Both the position numbers and the translations under genes were made by a program. From contig NC_052128.1 of the NCBI RefSeq assembly GCF_012273895.1, positions 5,518,001 through 5,582,000 on the forward strand: DNA of 64,000 nucleotides. The letters are read 5' to 3'. This document shows, piece by piece, positions 32,001-42,862 of this stretch. Every line of letters starts with the position of its first letter. Within the stretch, counting starts at the first letter, position 1. Under the pieces are notes generated by a model. The model saw nothing but the letters and a program-made list of their open reading frames with translations, was not told the DNA's origin and ran no database searches. Origin of the DNA: Zerene cesonia. Taxonomy: Eukaryota; Arthropoda; Insecta; Lepidoptera; Pieridae.

Positions 32001-32786
32001 ACTAGATAAAATATACTAAACTAATAAACTAATACATACAATACATACAAATAATAACTACATATATACATCGAATCAATGAAATGCATAGAAATAGACA
32101 TAAATTAGTTGGAAAGAGAAAGAAAGTGTTGACGCACAAGATTTTTGAATTGCGAATTATAATATAATATTAATTTGATTTCATCAGCGATTCCACCCGA
32201 AATAGATTTTAATAAGGAAAATGAGCATAAATACATTCACTGTCCATTGAAGCGTAATGGAAATAAAAAATGGCTACTCAAATTGTTAAAAATAACATCC
32301 ACAGAAATAAAGTATCGGAATAAAAAAAAGTTGAACAATGGAAACCAATTTTAACATTCAGCAAAAATAGCTGTTAACGCAGCGTTCAAATAACGATTAA
32401 AACGTTATATGCACATTTTATAAATGGTATATGAGTTACCACGTATTTTAAAAGTAACATGCCATAACAATAGGATTTTGTTCGTATGCGAAGTACTGGA
32501 TAATCAAACTGCAGCGGGTATTCGAGAATAGGATATTAAGCAAGGATTTTTATGTGAAATACATTTCAAAAGATGTAACGACTGCTCTAGATTTAAAAAA
32601 TTCTAAAACGTTATTGTCGTATTATACGTGTCTAAATTCTATACGTTATATATTACGTTTTGTCGTAATCAGCTCATATTTTGATTTCTAGTGCAGAGTC
32701 ATAGAACACATATTATAAGAGGTTTACGCATCACTTCGTAATCCTTACCAGCTATGTTGACGTTGCGGTGCCAAGTGCTATAGATA
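32001..32786. other. No recognisable feature
   Basis: AT-rich sequence; no matches. Confidence 0.4.
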
Positions 32787-32985
32787 AACGAAGCGGTGCC
32801 TTAACGGTACGGTACCTAAACGGTACGGTACCTAAACGGTACGGTACCTAAACGGTACGGTACCTAAACGGTACGGTACCTAAACGGTACGGTATCTAAA
32901 CGGTATGGTACCTAACCGGTACGGCACCTAAACGATGCAGTGCCTAAACCATGCGTCGCTTAAACGTTGCGGTACCTAAACTTTA
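32787..32985. repeat. Minisatellite, 16-bp unit, about 12 copies
   Basis: Unit acggtacggtacctaa. Central copies (32804-32885) are identical; copies toward both edges carry one to four changes (for example acgatgcagtgcctaa). Each unit contains the palindrome ggtacc and the near-palindrome acggtacggtacc. There are no unique spacers, so this is a tandem array and not a CRISPR. Confidence 0.92.
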
Positions 32986-33310
32986 CAACCACATATTGTG
33001 AACTATGGATTATGTTTGATACAACGGAAAAAACAGAAAAATTCCTGGGTAAAGCACGCGACCTTATAGAAATGACTGATATACTCTGTCTTTTCAAAAA
33101 TTATGAAATATTACGGTTGAGCAAAGTTTTCTATCTAATGTTTGAGGAGTACTTACCTTCTAGGTAACATAATAAAATGACACCCTGCTGGTACATTACA
33201 TATTTACACATGCGGTTGCTTTGAAGCTCTCGAAACTATGAATAAATTATTTAATATATATGTATCTTAAATTCATACACACTAAATGGCTCATTCACGA
33301 AGTTATTAAT
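32986..33310. other. No recognisable feature
   Basis: A 66-codon frame (32967-33167) begins inside the last minisatellite unit and has no known similarity. No other signal. Confidence 0.35.
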
Positions 33311-33472
33311 ATATAATACTAATATTATAAATACGAAAGTTTGTGAGGATGGATGTATGTGTATATGTATTTTTGTTTCTCTTTCACTCAACTACTGAAC
33401 CGATGGCAATTAAATTTGGTACGTAAATAGCTGGACAACTGGAATGACACATACAACTTCTTTATCCCTTTA
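33311..33472 (+). mobile_element. H1 Helitron-like element, outer copy, left part
   Basis: ctaatattataaatacgaaa, gtttctctttcactcaac, atttggtacgtaaatagctg, gacaactggaatgacac, up to tttatccctttA, where a second H1 copy is inserted. The remaining part resumes at 33670. Confidence 0.8.
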
Positions 33473-33669
33473 CTAGCTGCGCCCCGCGATTTCACCCGCG
33501 TAAGTCCGTATCCCGAAGGATATTGGGATAAAAAGTTGCCTATATCTTATTGCAGTTGTCCAGCTACCTAGGTACCAAATTTAATTGCAATCGGTTCAGT
33601 AGTTCTAGCGTGCAAGAGCAACAAACACCCACATTCTTACAAACTTTCGCATTTATAATATTAGTAGGA
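33473..33669 (-). mobile_element. H1 Helitron-like element nested in another H1 copy
   Basis: 197 bp, minus strand from TCCTACTAATATTATAAA to a slightly mutated hairpin (gcgggtgaaatcgcgggg) and CTAG. It lies between A (33472) and T (33670). Both flanks belong to the outer H1 copy, and no bases are duplicated. Body typical of the family. Confidence 0.9.
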
Positions 33670-33707
33670 TTGCTACTTACACGGGGAAAATCGCGGCGCG
33701 CAGCTAG
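33670..33707 (+). mobile_element. H1 Helitron-like element, outer copy, right part
   Basis: ttgctacttacacggggaaa, tcgcggcgcgcagCTAG then T: the terminal hairpin region and end of the outer copy. Together with 33311-33472 it makes one element missing about 10 internal bases. Confidence 0.8.
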
Positions 33708-33756
33708 TTGTGGTATATTTCCATTTCTCAAATCAATATATCAATATATAAGTTGG

Positions 33757-33900
33757 GTTAGGTTTCGTCGTACACGATTTTATATAGCCTTCTTCAATAA
33801 AGGGATTATTCAACATAAAAATAATGTTGCACTTCGAACCAGTAGTTCTTGAGAAAAGTGCGTTCAAACAAACTCTTCAGCTTTATATCATTGCTGTAGA
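33757..33900 (-). mobile_element. H2 Helitron-like element, lacking the CTAG end
   Basis: tttcgtcgtacacgatttta, tatagccttcttcaataaag, cgaaccagtagttcttgag, gtgcgttcaaacaaactctt, cagctttatatc. The right end is tgtaga|T, the reversed TC start. Begins about 50 bp after the nested H1 pair. Confidence 0.65.
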
Positions 33901-34167
33901 TACAAATAATTATATTATGGCATTCGGAAAAAATAAATTAAGTATATTTATATTAAAACCAATTTCGTAAGGCGCTTCATAAATTTCTTCTTGACAATTT
34001 TTCATCCTCTAAGCCAGGATTATGAGGAAGGCTTCATAAAAATATCTGGGGATTCCGGGAATGAATTTGTAGTTAAATATTAAAAGGGAATCAAAACGTA
34101 TTGCTATGAAGGCAAAATTACACGATGTTTTCGAGGTTTATTTTTAGTAATAGAAGTTTAATTTTAA
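33901..34167. other. No recognisable feature
   Basis: AT-rich; no matches. Confidence 0.35.
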
Positions 34168-34285
34168 GTTTATTTATTTATTATGAGTTTTTGCTCTAAA
34201 TAGATTACAAATTGGGATTTCATCTATCCTATAAGATGATCGGAAATGGCGGTCTTATCACATCTTTGTCACCTGCCACACAACC
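34168..34285 (-). mobile_element. R3 LINE 3' end
   Basis: A (ttta)n tail at the left, then ctaaatagattacaaattgg, ataagatgatcggaaatggc, ggtcttatcacatctttg. Parallels 31640-31800 with more changes. Confidence 0.55.
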
Positions 34286-34944
34286 GATCAATTATTATAA
34301 ATAACATCGTTTTCTAATTGAATAATGATAAATATAAGAGGCTGTAAATCTTAAATTTTATGATTATTTGTTAAATTTGTACGGACGTGAAGATTCTTCA
34401 TATTTATTTGTATAAACAATAGGGATCCTAAAGATATTTGGGTTTTTCGGACAGAAGCTGTATATATAAATATCGATAAGAAAAGTTACACATAATATAG
34501 GCATATTGTATTGGGAAATTCGATCGCGCCGTTACCTCGTAAATGTCCGGCCTAACTTTTTGTTTATGTAACATATCCATTGATACATGACCATTATAGT
34601 TCTAATTGAGTGCAAATAGCTGTGTCAATATTCGTTCTGGACCAAACTGTTTGTCGGTGTGTGTTCTGTGGGGTATTGTTTTATGGGTTTACTTGGGAAA
34701 TATAGTTGTGTTGAGGTTAGTATACGTTTTGAAATGGCTTGAAGGACATATTTCGAAAATCGGATGACACGTGGTTGTTGAGAGTTCAGGGTTTCCTGCT
34801 GGTGTAATGAAATTGTAGTATGGATATAATGCATGTTATGTGTATATCTGCATTTATAGTGAAAGAAAGATAGAAAAGAAGAAAGAGCTGTTTATTTCAG
34901 CACACTCAATAACAACTTAATCAAACAATAAAGATACAGTTATA
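34286..34944. other. No strong feature; (GAAA)-rich tract
   Basis: A gaaagaaagatagaaaag tract lies at 34859-34886. Similar tracts at 38842, 56873 and 57748 are each followed by different AT-rich sequence. No frame with support. Confidence 0.4.
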
Positions 34945-35055
34945 ATAAAGCGGCTTCACGGAACACAGTGGGGTATTGGTCGGTAGGAATCCGAAATAAC
35001 CCACGGCTCCTTCCCCGGGGGCCGTGGGTATCTATGCAAGATTTCCCCGCTAAAA
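34945..35055 (+). mobile_element. R4 LINE 3' end with A-rich tail
   Basis: gcggcttcacggaacacagt, ggtcggtaggaatccgaa, ataacccacggctccttccc, cgggggccgtgggtatc, gcaagatttcccc then an A run. The A-rich end at the right fixes the sense as plus. Other copies are at 49190-49350 and 61387-61500. A GC-rich inverted pair (cccacggc / gccgtggg) forms a stem. Two overlapping minus-strand frames here are incidental. Confidence 0.65.
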
Positions 35056-36261
35056 AAATGGGCCAGATGTACAGACAGATTGGCGGACAGACAACGGAGT
35101 GTATATAGTAATGGGATACTATCAATGAAAGAGTACAACTTTTACTGATTGGATCCCCACAAGTAATAAGATAACAAAAAACTTTCGCAGCCAATTTCCT
35201 ATGCCTTAGATTATAACATTATTCCAAGCCAGTGACTAAACTCCATGTCTAATGAAATAAGAATAATTTCAATGATCAATTTGCGCATTATCCGCTCAAA
35301 ACCAGTGAACGAAAAGATTACGTTGAAACTTACAATGGCATATTATAAATTATATATCGATGTGATGTTATACTGTGGCAAAAAGGATCCTATATTACTG
35401 TCTAACTAATCAAAACAAACAAATACACTTTGCATTTGGTATATAACTAAAGATTTACACTCTGGTGCGATGAAAATATGCTTGGATGTGATGTCGAAGA
35501 CGTTTTCCAACGAGAGACGAATACAGCGACTAGTATGCACAAATTCGAACAGTATACTAAGTACTTAACAGTGCATTGGTAAACTAATCTAGTGTTCTGA
35601 TTAAGACGATTACCATCGCATTAGATTCGCCTAATGCCGGCTGATTACTGGTCGATTGAGCGGTAATCAAGATGCTTTAATATAGCCCCCGACGGCTGGT
35701 AAATTATAGAAGTTATGGTAGTTATGATTTATCTTACTGGTCGAAATTCACCACAAATTTCACCAAAGATTAAATGCGTAGAAGATATGTATAAGATCAA
35801 AACATAGTTATACTTTCTAAACGTCTATCTATGATGACGATGACTCTTTTTTTTTTTTTTTTTTATATTTTGACCGTGTTTTATTTCATTAAATTACCTT
35901 TGATATGTTCATATTTATTTATTTATTTATTATTTAATGTTTTGCTAAAAAATATCTAGTAACGTCAAACAAAACTCATAGAAAACTCTTACAAATTACA
36001 TCATAACGTAAATATAAATCACCTAAACCCTCGAAGGGTTCCGGATGTCAGTAAATAGCCTTTGAACTGAAGACATTTCATCATTGGACACAAACCACTT
36101 CCTGAACCTACCTTCGTAATAAATTGTTTACCCTTGCCCTAATGGGGAAATTGTGTTTAATGGTGTGTAGGTGTTTTGTAATAACTTTGGTAATATGATA
36201 AATACCTAAAAATTTTAATTTTATAACATTCAAATGATAAATTAGGAAATTTTAAATAACA
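35056..36261. other. No recognisable feature
   Basis: 1.2 kb. Contains a 17-base T run (35849-35865) and a (ttta)n run at 35911-35930 with possible LINE-tail context, but no body I can match. Confidence 0.4.
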
Positions 36262-36400
36262 TAAAAAGTTCAATTTGGACTAGTTTAATAGATGTTATTA
36301 TACATATAAACCTTCCTCTTGAATCACTCTATCTATTAAAAAAACCCTATCGAAATATGTTGCGTAGTTTTAAAGATTTAAGCGGGAAGCGACTTTATTT
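36262..36400 (+). mobile_element. R5 repeat (LINE-like tail)
   Basis: tttaatagatgttattatac, aaaccttcctcttgaatcac, tctatctattaaaaaaaccc, gcgtagttttaaagattta, gcgggaagcgactttattt. Better preserved than the copy at 11775. Confidence 0.6.
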
Positions 36401-36549
36401 ACGGTCAGTCTTTATTTAAGGTCAGTTATAATTACGGTCAGTGAATAAATTATTATAATTCATTATTTCTAAATGCACATAAAATTTAATAGACACATTT
36501 ATAATATTAATAATAATTCTTGATTAAGATACACATTAAGATACTGCCA

Positions 36550-36612
36550 GTAATCTCGCCTCAGCTAATTTCCTCTACACGGTTTCATGTGCCTAACGGA
36601 CACCCCACGTCA
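36550..36612 (-). mobile_element. T1 element fragment
   Basis: aatctcgcctcagctaattt, ctctacacggtttcatgtgc, ctaacggacaccc resemble 8024-8088. Confidence 0.4.
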
Positions 36613-36654
36613 TTTATAACCATATGCCTCACTTATATATAATAAAGTGCACCC

Positions 36655-36790
36655 ACACGAAAAGCACCAGTTTACAAATAAAAAAAAATACATGAAAATC
36701 GGCTCACCAAATAAAACGTTATACCTATAGAAACAAACACAAAGAATACAGTGGAATGCAAAAACTCCACCTTTTTTAAGTCGGGTTATA
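36655..36790 (-). repeat. U1 repeat copy
   Basis: acccacacgaaaagcaccag, catgaaaatcggctcacca, aacaaacacaaagaatac, agtggaatgcaaaaactcc, tttttaagtcgggtt. Reverse orientation. Confidence 0.55.
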
Positions 36791-37084
36791 ATAGAAAATT
36801 GTATGCCAATTATTCAGAAACAACAAAATAATTTTGTGAAGCAAGCAGATCTTGGAGCGTTGACCTTTAATTATGTTAGTAGGTACTATTCAGCATTCTG
36901 TGTCTTAATACAAAAATTATGATTAAAAACCCACGTCTACCATTTTCTACTAAATCTAAATATTTTAACATTGTTTCACCTCAATATTTTGATAAACATA
37001 ACAAAGCGTACCGAAAATCGTGGATGTTATGTTGAAAGGCAAATTTTTAATATCCTCCTTATAAACTCAAAGTCAAACCCAAAC
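36791..37084. other. No recognisable feature
   Basis: AT-rich; no matches. Confidence 0.3.
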
Positions 37085-37220
37085 ATTTGTTTATTCAATT
37101 AGACTTCTTATATAAGCACTATTGAGTCATCATAACACAGTTATAACAATTACCATAGGTTCGGAACATAGTAATAAGTAGTAACTCTGTAGTTAAACTT
37201 TTAAATACTTTAGGATAGTA
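37085..37220 (-). mobile_element. R2 LINE 3' end
   Basis: tttgtttattcaattagact, tcttatataagcactattga, gtcatcataacacagttat, attaccataggttcggaaca. Minus sense with the tail at the left. Confidence 0.6.
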
Positions 37221-37289
37221 AAAATTATGTTTACTTTAATTGATAAATTAGGTTCGGATTGCACGTATCGCACGGTAGTTATCAATTCG

Positions 37290-37415
37290 ATTTTATTGTC
37301 ACTCATAACTTTTTACTGAGAGAACAGATTTTTACGATACTTTTTATTTGTCGGCTGGTGACTTCCGTTTAGTCGCATTTTAATATGTTCTGACAATTTG
37401 AAGGCGTTTTAGTTT
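37290..37415 (+). repeat. U1 repeat, right half
   Basis: ctcataactttttactgaga, acagatttttacgatac, gtcggctggtgacttccg, tctgacaatttgaaggcg. Confidence 0.5.
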
Positions 37416-37554
37416 TGTTAACAATAATTATAAACGATTATGGTCTCACGACACAAAATAAACAACTGTTTATTACTTAAAGTTAGTTGTCTTAAAGTGT
37501 CGCTACGAAAGTGCGCTTAATGTTTCTTTAGAGATAGACTAAGTCTAGCATCTA

Positions 37555-37690
37555 TTTATTCGACTAGACTTTATATAGAAGTACTTCCACATCGTCATAA
37601 TATGTAAAAATTTATAATGTCGGTTCGCAAAAATAAATGTTGAGATGAGGCAATTAACTCATTATCAATTTCGAAATAAATAAACTATGA
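37555..37690 (-). mobile_element. R2 LINE 3'-end fragment, divergent
   Basis: tttattcgactagacttta, tatagaagtacttccacatc, gtcataatatg, gtcggttcgcaaa. Confidence 0.45.
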
Positions 37691-38004
37691 TGTGTGATGT
37701 GAACTGTACTGGAGTTAGCTTCATATATTGTATATTTATTTATGCTATATCATTCAGAGTCTTATGTATTTATTAATAAGGCTTTCTGAAGTAATACATT
37801 TTAACGCAAATATTTTATACAGGTTATTGTTCATTATTCGACTATTTTACTTCTTCAATAAGTTAACAAAACACGTGCGAAGCAAAGGTTTCAATATTTT
37901 TTTTAGTATGTTAAACCGATAGTATTTTATTTTCTTCTGAATTTTTACTGGTTGTAATTGTATTCTACAAAACAGATTCTCGACGTTCCTGGGGTGAGAG
38001 ATAT
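37691..38004. other. No recognisable feature
   Basis: AT-rich; a 64-codon hydrophobic frame (37728-37922) is unsupported. Confidence 0.35.
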
Positions 38005-38120
38005 CACTCCAGTTTCTAAAATAGACCAAATTACATTCCTATTAAATACAAAATAAATCAGGTCAATCGGTTGAAAACTCACGGAGCTATCGAGTAAACA
38101 ACCATCGCTATTGGGACGCC
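38005..38120 (-). repeat. U2 repeat copy
   Basis: aatcaggtcaatcggttgaa, aactcacggagctatcgagt, aaacaaccatcg; the reverse of 3812-3890, with additional left sequence. Confidence 0.45.
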
Positions 38121-38839
38121 TGTCGGTATAACATTGCAAAATTAAGAGTTAAACTAGATTAAATGAACAAACTTTCAAAAATTATTATTATTATTAATAC
38201 GCAATATTACATATTGCTTATATTTATTCCCTACTTCACTTACATTCAATAAAAATTATATCAACAAAACAAATGAAAGCATAAATTGTATTTACGAATA
38301 TAGACGAAGGTTTTCATAATTAAATCTTCCGCTCTTTATAGAAAAACACATTTACCATGGTATCGTCGCGGGTCATCCCTCAGATCAGAATAAATGTACC
38401 GGGATTTGTTTTACATAAAAAATGTATGTTTAAGCACACCCACATACCCTGAGGAAGGATTTACGAAAAATATGCTTATAATTTATCTTTCTGCGTTCGA
38501 AGTGAAAGGTTCGGATGTGTTCCCCATATCTTGGTATACGTAAATTTGTGTGAAAATTTTCTGATACTTGGTTCGGGGCGAAAATGTAATATTTATATGA
38601 GACCATTTTGTGATAATGTGAATAAATATTTTGTGAATGGCTGGTTCTATAAATCAAATGGGAGTCGAGCACATTACGTCGCAGATTGGCTGGAGCGCAC
38701 ACTGTGATAGATAAAAAGATAAAAAGAAGCGACCATATTGTCTCTTGGTTGTAAATTTTCCACGTACATTGTATATTTATACGGAAAATTTGCTTTGAAA
38801 GAGATCATCTATGACTCCTACTACTAATACGAACATTTT
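38121..38839. other. No strong feature
   Basis: One R1-like head scrap (gggagtcgagcacatta, 38661-38677). A 90-codon minus frame over it (38430-38702) has no other support. Confidence 0.35.
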
Positions 38840-39099
38840 GAAAGAAAGATAGAAAGAAATGTTTATGTATCAGGGACAGCACAACACATTGATGAAATAA
38901 ATTATACAAAAAAATATAAAAAAAATAGATGAATTATACATAAATACACAACGACGATAGCACAAAACAAATCAAATCAAATCAAGGAAATTAACGATTA
39001 CAATAAAAAAGCAGCAGATGTGAGAAGTATGTCATAGCGACCCTGACAAAATAGAGACAGCTCAGCTTATGCTGTAATGCTACCTTTGGGAGGGATATT
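38840..39099. repeat. (GAAA)-type tract with AT-rich flank
   Basis: gaaagaaagatagaaagaaa (38842-38861) followed by tttatgtatcagggacagca; compare 34859-34900. Also an (aatca)n stretch at 38968-38985. Confidence 0.5.
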
Positions 39100-39215
39100 T
39101 TACGTAAGGCATAACACAAAATAATCACGTTAATTAGGAAACCCATGCTATAAACTAATAAATGCAAAAATTAAATACAGTCGAATTATACACCTCCTTT
39201 CCACCTCCAACCTGG
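39100..39215 (-). repeat. U1 repeat copy
   Basis: taattaggaaacccatgct, aaaattaaatacagtcg, aattatacacctcctttcc; left end of U1 reversed. Confidence 0.45.
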
Positions 39216-39268
39216 GAACGTTGGAAAATAAATTAATATATACATTTCAGTACTTATTCTGAAATCTA

Positions 39269-39339
39269 CTTAGTCTGGCCATAAATACTGTTACACTTAA
39301 TTATAAAAAAATATTACATTTGAATTTCGAATCTGTCAT
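39269..39339 (+). mobile_element. M1 mariner-type element, left end at gap 1
   Basis: Starts TA|CTTAGTCTGGCCATAAATAC and runs 71 bp into the N gap. It is identical over its whole visible length to the left end at 55171-55240. The inverted partner is not found within the first 500 bp to the right of the gap, so the right end is in the gap, is lost, or the scaffold join is wrong. The TIR resembles that of lepidopteran mariner elements of the Bmmar1 type, from memory. Confidence 0.7.
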
Positions 39340-40339
39340 NNNNNNNNNNNNNNNNNNNNNNNNNNNNNNNNNNNNNNNNNNNNNNNNNNNNNNNNNNNNN
39401 NNNNNNNNNNNNNNNNNNNNNNNNNNNNNNNNNNNNNNNNNNNNNNNNNNNNNNNNNNNNNNNNNNNNNNNNNNNNNNNNNNNNNNNNNNNNNNNNNNNN
39501 NNNNNNNNNNNNNNNNNNNNNNNNNNNNNNNNNNNNNNNNNNNNNNNNNNNNNNNNNNNNNNNNNNNNNNNNNNNNNNNNNNNNNNNNNNNNNNNNNNNN
39601 NNNNNNNNNNNNNNNNNNNNNNNNNNNNNNNNNNNNNNNNNNNNNNNNNNNNNNNNNNNNNNNNNNNNNNNNNNNNNNNNNNNNNNNNNNNNNNNNNNNN
39701 NNNNNNNNNNNNNNNNNNNNNNNNNNNNNNNNNNNNNNNNNNNNNNNNNNNNNNNNNNNNNNNNNNNNNNNNNNNNNNNNNNNNNNNNNNNNNNNNNNNN
39801 NNNNNNNNNNNNNNNNNNNNNNNNNNNNNNNNNNNNNNNNNNNNNNNNNNNNNNNNNNNNNNNNNNNNNNNNNNNNNNNNNNNNNNNNNNNNNNNNNNNN
39901 NNNNNNNNNNNNNNNNNNNNNNNNNNNNNNNNNNNNNNNNNNNNNNNNNNNNNNNNNNNNNNNNNNNNNNNNNNNNNNNNNNNNNNNNNNNNNNNNNNNN
40001 NNNNNNNNNNNNNNNNNNNNNNNNNNNNNNNNNNNNNNNNNNNNNNNNNNNNNNNNNNNNNNNNNNNNNNNNNNNNNNNNNNNNNNNNNNNNNNNNNNNN
40101 NNNNNNNNNNNNNNNNNNNNNNNNNNNNNNNNNNNNNNNNNNNNNNNNNNNNNNNNNNNNNNNNNNNNNNNNNNNNNNNNNNNNNNNNNNNNNNNNNNNN
40201 NNNNNNNNNNNNNNNNNNNNNNNNNNNNNNNNNNNNNNNNNNNNNNNNNNNNNNNNNNNNNNNNNNNNNNNNNNNNNNNNNNNNNNNNNNNNNNNNNNNN
40301 NNNNNNNNNNNNNNNNNNNNNNNNNNNNNNNNNNNNNNN
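39340..40339. other. Assembly gap 1 (1000 N)
   Basis: Exactly 1000 N, a conventional gap of unknown size. The apparent open frame across it is an artefact. Confidence 0.99.
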
Positions 40340-40404
40340 ATTATATGTGGTGAACCTAATAAAATTATTGTTTTCTTATTCTTATTCTAAATGGTTTCCT
40401 TTCA

Positions 40405-40500
40405 AACACAAAAAGATTCACACAAAACGGTAGAAAACCCATCATTATCGAGTAATAAAGCACAAAAAACAGTCGAATTAAGAAGCTCCTGCGTTTTTGA
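40405..40500 (-). repeat. U1 repeat copy
   Basis: gattcacacaaaacggtag, aaaacccatcattatcgag, aaaaacagtcgaattaagaa, gctcctgcgtttttga. Confidence 0.45.
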
Positions 40501-41920
40501 TTTTATCTGCAAGAACATTATTTAATACAGTTTAAAAATATTAAATGTATTAAATAGATTATATTTAAATTGAATCACCAAGCCTTCCTCTTCCTCTTCC
40601 GCATTCCTAAAATAGTGAGTAAATTGGGGAAAGCCGTTAAATATTAATTCAGAATGGTTTCCATCACAAGGGGACTTTGGAAAATTTAAGGAATGTGAAA
40701 TGTTTAAATCTTGCCCCGATCTGAATGGGCACTTAACCATAATGATTTGCCGAGATATTTAGGTCGTCTTAATATATTCCCGTAATTCGGTTTCAGGACA
40801 TAGCTTTCATTTTAGACGTGTGCGATACACACACACATTCTTTTATTTAACATTCTGTTGAATCATCGATGTGTATCAATATTTTTTCTTCAAGCTTCTA
40901 CTAGCATTTAATATAAAGTTTCTATATTTCTAAGTGTGAGACATATATAATATACATAAGTAATATCTTCATATTGCTTTGGTGTTGGGAAAACAGTTGG
41001 GACGCTATACATACGAAAAAATACAAAAGAAATTGAGTTTTTTAATAAGTTGACTTTGTTAATTTTTCACAAATTCCTTTTGCTGCTACAAAAACTCTAC
41101 TGTCTTACTCCATGATGCTTTAAGGTCAATCTCACACTACTGGAACTACTGTTTGCATTCAGATTTTTAATTCAAAACCTGTTAGTGCGCATCACACATA
41201 CATATTATCTTAAAAATTCAGTATCAGACAGTTATAATGCAACCGAGACTGGTTCATAAACTTAATTCCGGTGTGTATGTGTTTGTCTAAAAAAATGTAT
41301 AGAAAAATGAGCGTTTTGAATTCATAATCTTATTTTTTGGGACGGAATCCAGAATGCATGTCAGACATATTATGTCAGATTGATGTGAAAAATTAAGAAC
41401 CTGATACATACATCAGTGGGTAACAGTGAAATTGCATGCATTGCTTTCTGAATGAGCAATAACTAGGCAATAGATATTCATATAACCAACTGTAGTTCAA
41501 ATACTGCTAAATATAATTCAGTGCATCAACAATATCGTCTGTTTACAGCAATATTATATGAAGCATCTCTCAGTTACTCAATTAGGCCATGGCCTGGGGA
41601 AATTAGTGTCATAATGGAAACATTTCATGGTAGGACATGATAAGTAATTACTTGGAGAAGAGTGTGCAGGGAGGTGAAATAAAGTTTGTGCCGTATTTTA
41701 GTATATACTCAATTTTTTATACAAATTATAACCGATGCGATGTGCATTGTATCATATCATGTCATATACATAATTTGAAAGCAAAGAAAGAACTAGAAAA
41801 TACTTAAGATCGCTATAATACAGCAATACGACTGTTCATTGTTTTCTCGCATATTAACAAATAATATTTTCTCGTGTTTGATTTTACGCGAGTATTATAC
41901 AAAAAAATACTCTACATACC
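40501..41920. other. No recognisable feature
   Basis: 1.4 kb of AT-rich DNA. The tail cttcctcttcctcttcc (40580-40597) is a short pyrimidine repeat. No match elsewhere. Confidence 0.4.
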
Positions 41921-42090
41921 AACTGCGAAGAAATAGGTGGAGATAGTTCACAAACAACAATTTTTGTATGACCTTCAAGACATGTCTGTCTCCCCGTGAC
42001 CACGCTCGCTGTAAAGTGTTCGAAACGTCGGGTTAACAACATAATGAATAAATCACGTTTAAAATTCGTTACACAGTTTTTAATTTCTAA
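41921..42090 (+). mobile_element. P1 Penelope-like repeat
   Basis: actgcgaagaaataggtgg, caacaatttttgtatgacct, ctccccgtgaccacgctcgc, tgtaaagtgttcgaaacg, tcgggttaacaacataatg, aataaatcacg, tttttaatttct. The gttcgaaacgtcggg core is characteristic, to my knowledge, of Penelope-like terminal repeats, where hammerhead ribozyme motifs have been described. There is no reverse transcriptase in this copy. A complete reverse copy lies 2.1 kb away at 44127-44281. Confidence 0.55.
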
Positions 42091-42489
42091 ATCTTTTCAG
42101 ATATATAAAGTATGAATAAATTAAAGAACTCGTCAGATCAACTGCTCATTCAAACCACAGCGAAAGCTTATGCCTGACGTTAATCCTTGAATATTTTGAC
42201 TAGACCATCAACAAGCCTTTATCAAATCGGTGTCCACAGACTATAAAAACCGGCGCATGGCCGAAACATTCAAAGCCTTCATCACACTGAAATATCTTTT
42301 ATGCAAACATCGTTCCGTGAAATTCCGTACACTCATGTTTTAACTGGAGTATGGCAATGGAATATGTCACGGGCTGGCCAACTTTCTGCCATTAGTCAGA
42401 TACACGGGCGAGGCGGTGAGATAGCAGTGTATTACAGATTTTCTCGATTAGCCGATACTGATTTTTTTTTTAACAGATCCTGTCATATG
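42091..42489. other. No recognisable feature
   Basis: Less AT-rich than average around 42120-42400. No matches; a 67-codon frame (42301-42504) is unsupported. Confidence 0.35.
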
Positions 42490-42635
42490 ACACTATTAAT
42501 GTGAAAGTTTGTTTTTATGTTTTTCCGTCAATCACGTTGACACAACTGAACGGATAATTATGGAATTTGGTAAACAGACAGGGTATGAGCTACTTGGTAT
42601 GAGGTGACGATTGCAAAACCGCGCGTAAAAACTAG
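42490..42635 (+). mobile_element. H4 Helitron-like element
   Basis: The body contains cactattaatgtgaaagttt, ccgtcaatcacgttgacac, tggaatttggtaaacagac, then aaaccgcgcgtaaaaa and CTAG|T. A single copy here, with the same end rule (GC-rich segment, CTAG before T) as H1-H3. Start uncertain. Confidence 0.5.
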
Positions 42636-42862
42636 TTTAATAAATTTGTGAATGTTTATGTATAAATTAAATTAACCTTACAATTTATGAACGAACGAAG
42701 GATAATTAAAATTTTACATTCAACGCTGGATTTATGGTGTTTATTATTGATATTTATTATAAAATTTATTGAGATATTGTGAGTACAACACGCATAGTTA
42801 GAAAAACATTCCGTGAAACCTGATCATAAACTTGAAGTTGAACTTATTGTCTATATTGATAA
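42636..42862. other. No recognisable feature
   Basis: AT-rich; no matches. Confidence 0.3.

Noticed and set aside
32787..32985. Possible CRISPR array
   Set aside because: Units are directly adjacent with no unique spacers, and the sequence is eukaryotic; it is a minisatellite.
34940..35194. Two overlapping minus-strand frames
   Set aside because: They run antisense through the R4 LINE end and its flank.
39320..40390. Apparent 356-codon open frame across gap 1
   Set aside because: Almost all codons are N; the frame exists only because N cannot encode a stop.
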